This document shows, piece after piece, positions 5,189 to 5,267 of a stretch of DNA of 5,267 nucleotides. The position numbers were made by a program, and so were the translations under genes. Location of the stretch: NCBI GenBank assembly GCA_003156695.1, contig PMHN01000004.1:4251-9517 (forward strand), written 5' to 3'. The notes under the pieces were generated by a model. That model ran no database searches. It worked only from the letters and a program-made list of their open reading frames with translations, and was not told the origin of the DNA. Each line of letters starts with the position of its first letter. Position 1 is the first letter of the stretch. This DNA is from Gammaproteobacteria bacterium. Lineage in GTDB: Bacteria > Pseudomonadota > Gammaproteobacteria > Steroidobacterales > Steroidobacteraceae.

Positions 5189-5267
5189 GTGGCAGATCTC
5201 CCAATCAAGCCGATCACGCTCTATTCCGGGCCACTGAGTATGTACGGAGCGAAGTGTCAGATTGCGG
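5189..5267 (+). CDS. Glutathione S-transferase-like protein, N-terminal start only
   Basis: The frame from GTG 5189 to the window end gives 26 residues that read 'PIKPITLYSGPLSMYGAK' followed by CQIA. This is the first strand and helix of a GST thioredoxin-like domain (the I-T-L-Y-S-G-P-L-S-M-x-G-A-K start is familiar from bacterial GSTs). GSTs conjugate glutathione to electrophiles or use it in isomerase or dehalogenase reactions. An in-frame stop at 5162-5164 limits the start; GTG 5189 is the only usual start codon before the conserved part, though its ribosome site (GACGAA) is weak. It begins 32 bp after the NIPSNAP stop on the same strand, so the two are probably co-transcribed. The gene is cut by the window edge, so the call rests on few residues. 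Confidence 0.65.
   Translation, partial: MADLPIKPITLYSGPLSMYGAKCQIA

Noticed and set aside
1..5267. CRISPR array, IS element or integrase gene within the window
   Set aside because: No regularly spaced direct repeats, no transposase or recombinase motifs and no terminal inverted repeats were seen. The only mobile-element sign is the tRNA fragment.

Overview
The window reads as part of a GC-rich proteobacterial chromosome. A gamma- or betaproteobacterium is most likely, judging from the GcvA-type LysR regulator, the DUF2214-type protein, the NIPSNAP/GST pair and codon use; no rRNA or other clade-diagnostic gene is present, so this is inference. I found no dramatic new multi-gene system. The content is four regulator or regulated-gene units plus one clear mobile-element scar.

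Left part (1-2072). The window opens inside a LysR-family regulator on the + strand whose DNA-binding end lies off the left edge. Facing it is an HxlR-family regulator on the - strand. That regulator is divergent from a six-helix membrane protein gene on the + strand. The short region between the divergent pair holds two near-identical palindromes (ACTTGCA, 3 nt, TGCAAGT), which look like the HxlR operators. The membrane gene ends at a strong hairpin terminator.

Junction (about 2094-2200). Just past the terminator lies the 3' part of a tRNA-Thr(UGU) gene on the - strand. It runs from the anticodon loop to the discriminator base and has no 5' half. This is the usual scar (attL/attR) left by a tRNA-targeting integrative element. 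Base composition falls from roughly 66% GC on the left to roughly 55% GC just to the right. By the geometry of such insertions, the foreign DNA should lie to the right, with an intact tRNA-Thr at its far end.

Right part (2285-5267). Two small four-helix membrane proteins lie in tandem on the - strand, a DUF2214-type protein and an unnamed protein with a GHAHAG motif. Upstream of them, also on the - strand, is a TetR-family regulator. It is divergent from a + strand gene for a probably exported two-domain NIPSNAP protein. The start of a glutathione S-transferase-like gene follows 32 bp later and runs off the window. The TetR/NIPSNAP intergenic region has a good sigma70-type promoter, with an imperfect 22-bp palindrome over its expected start site. 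The simplest reading is a TetR-repressed NIPSNAP-GST transcription unit, perhaps for handling a reactive or aromatic small molecule; the substrate cannot be told from the sequence.
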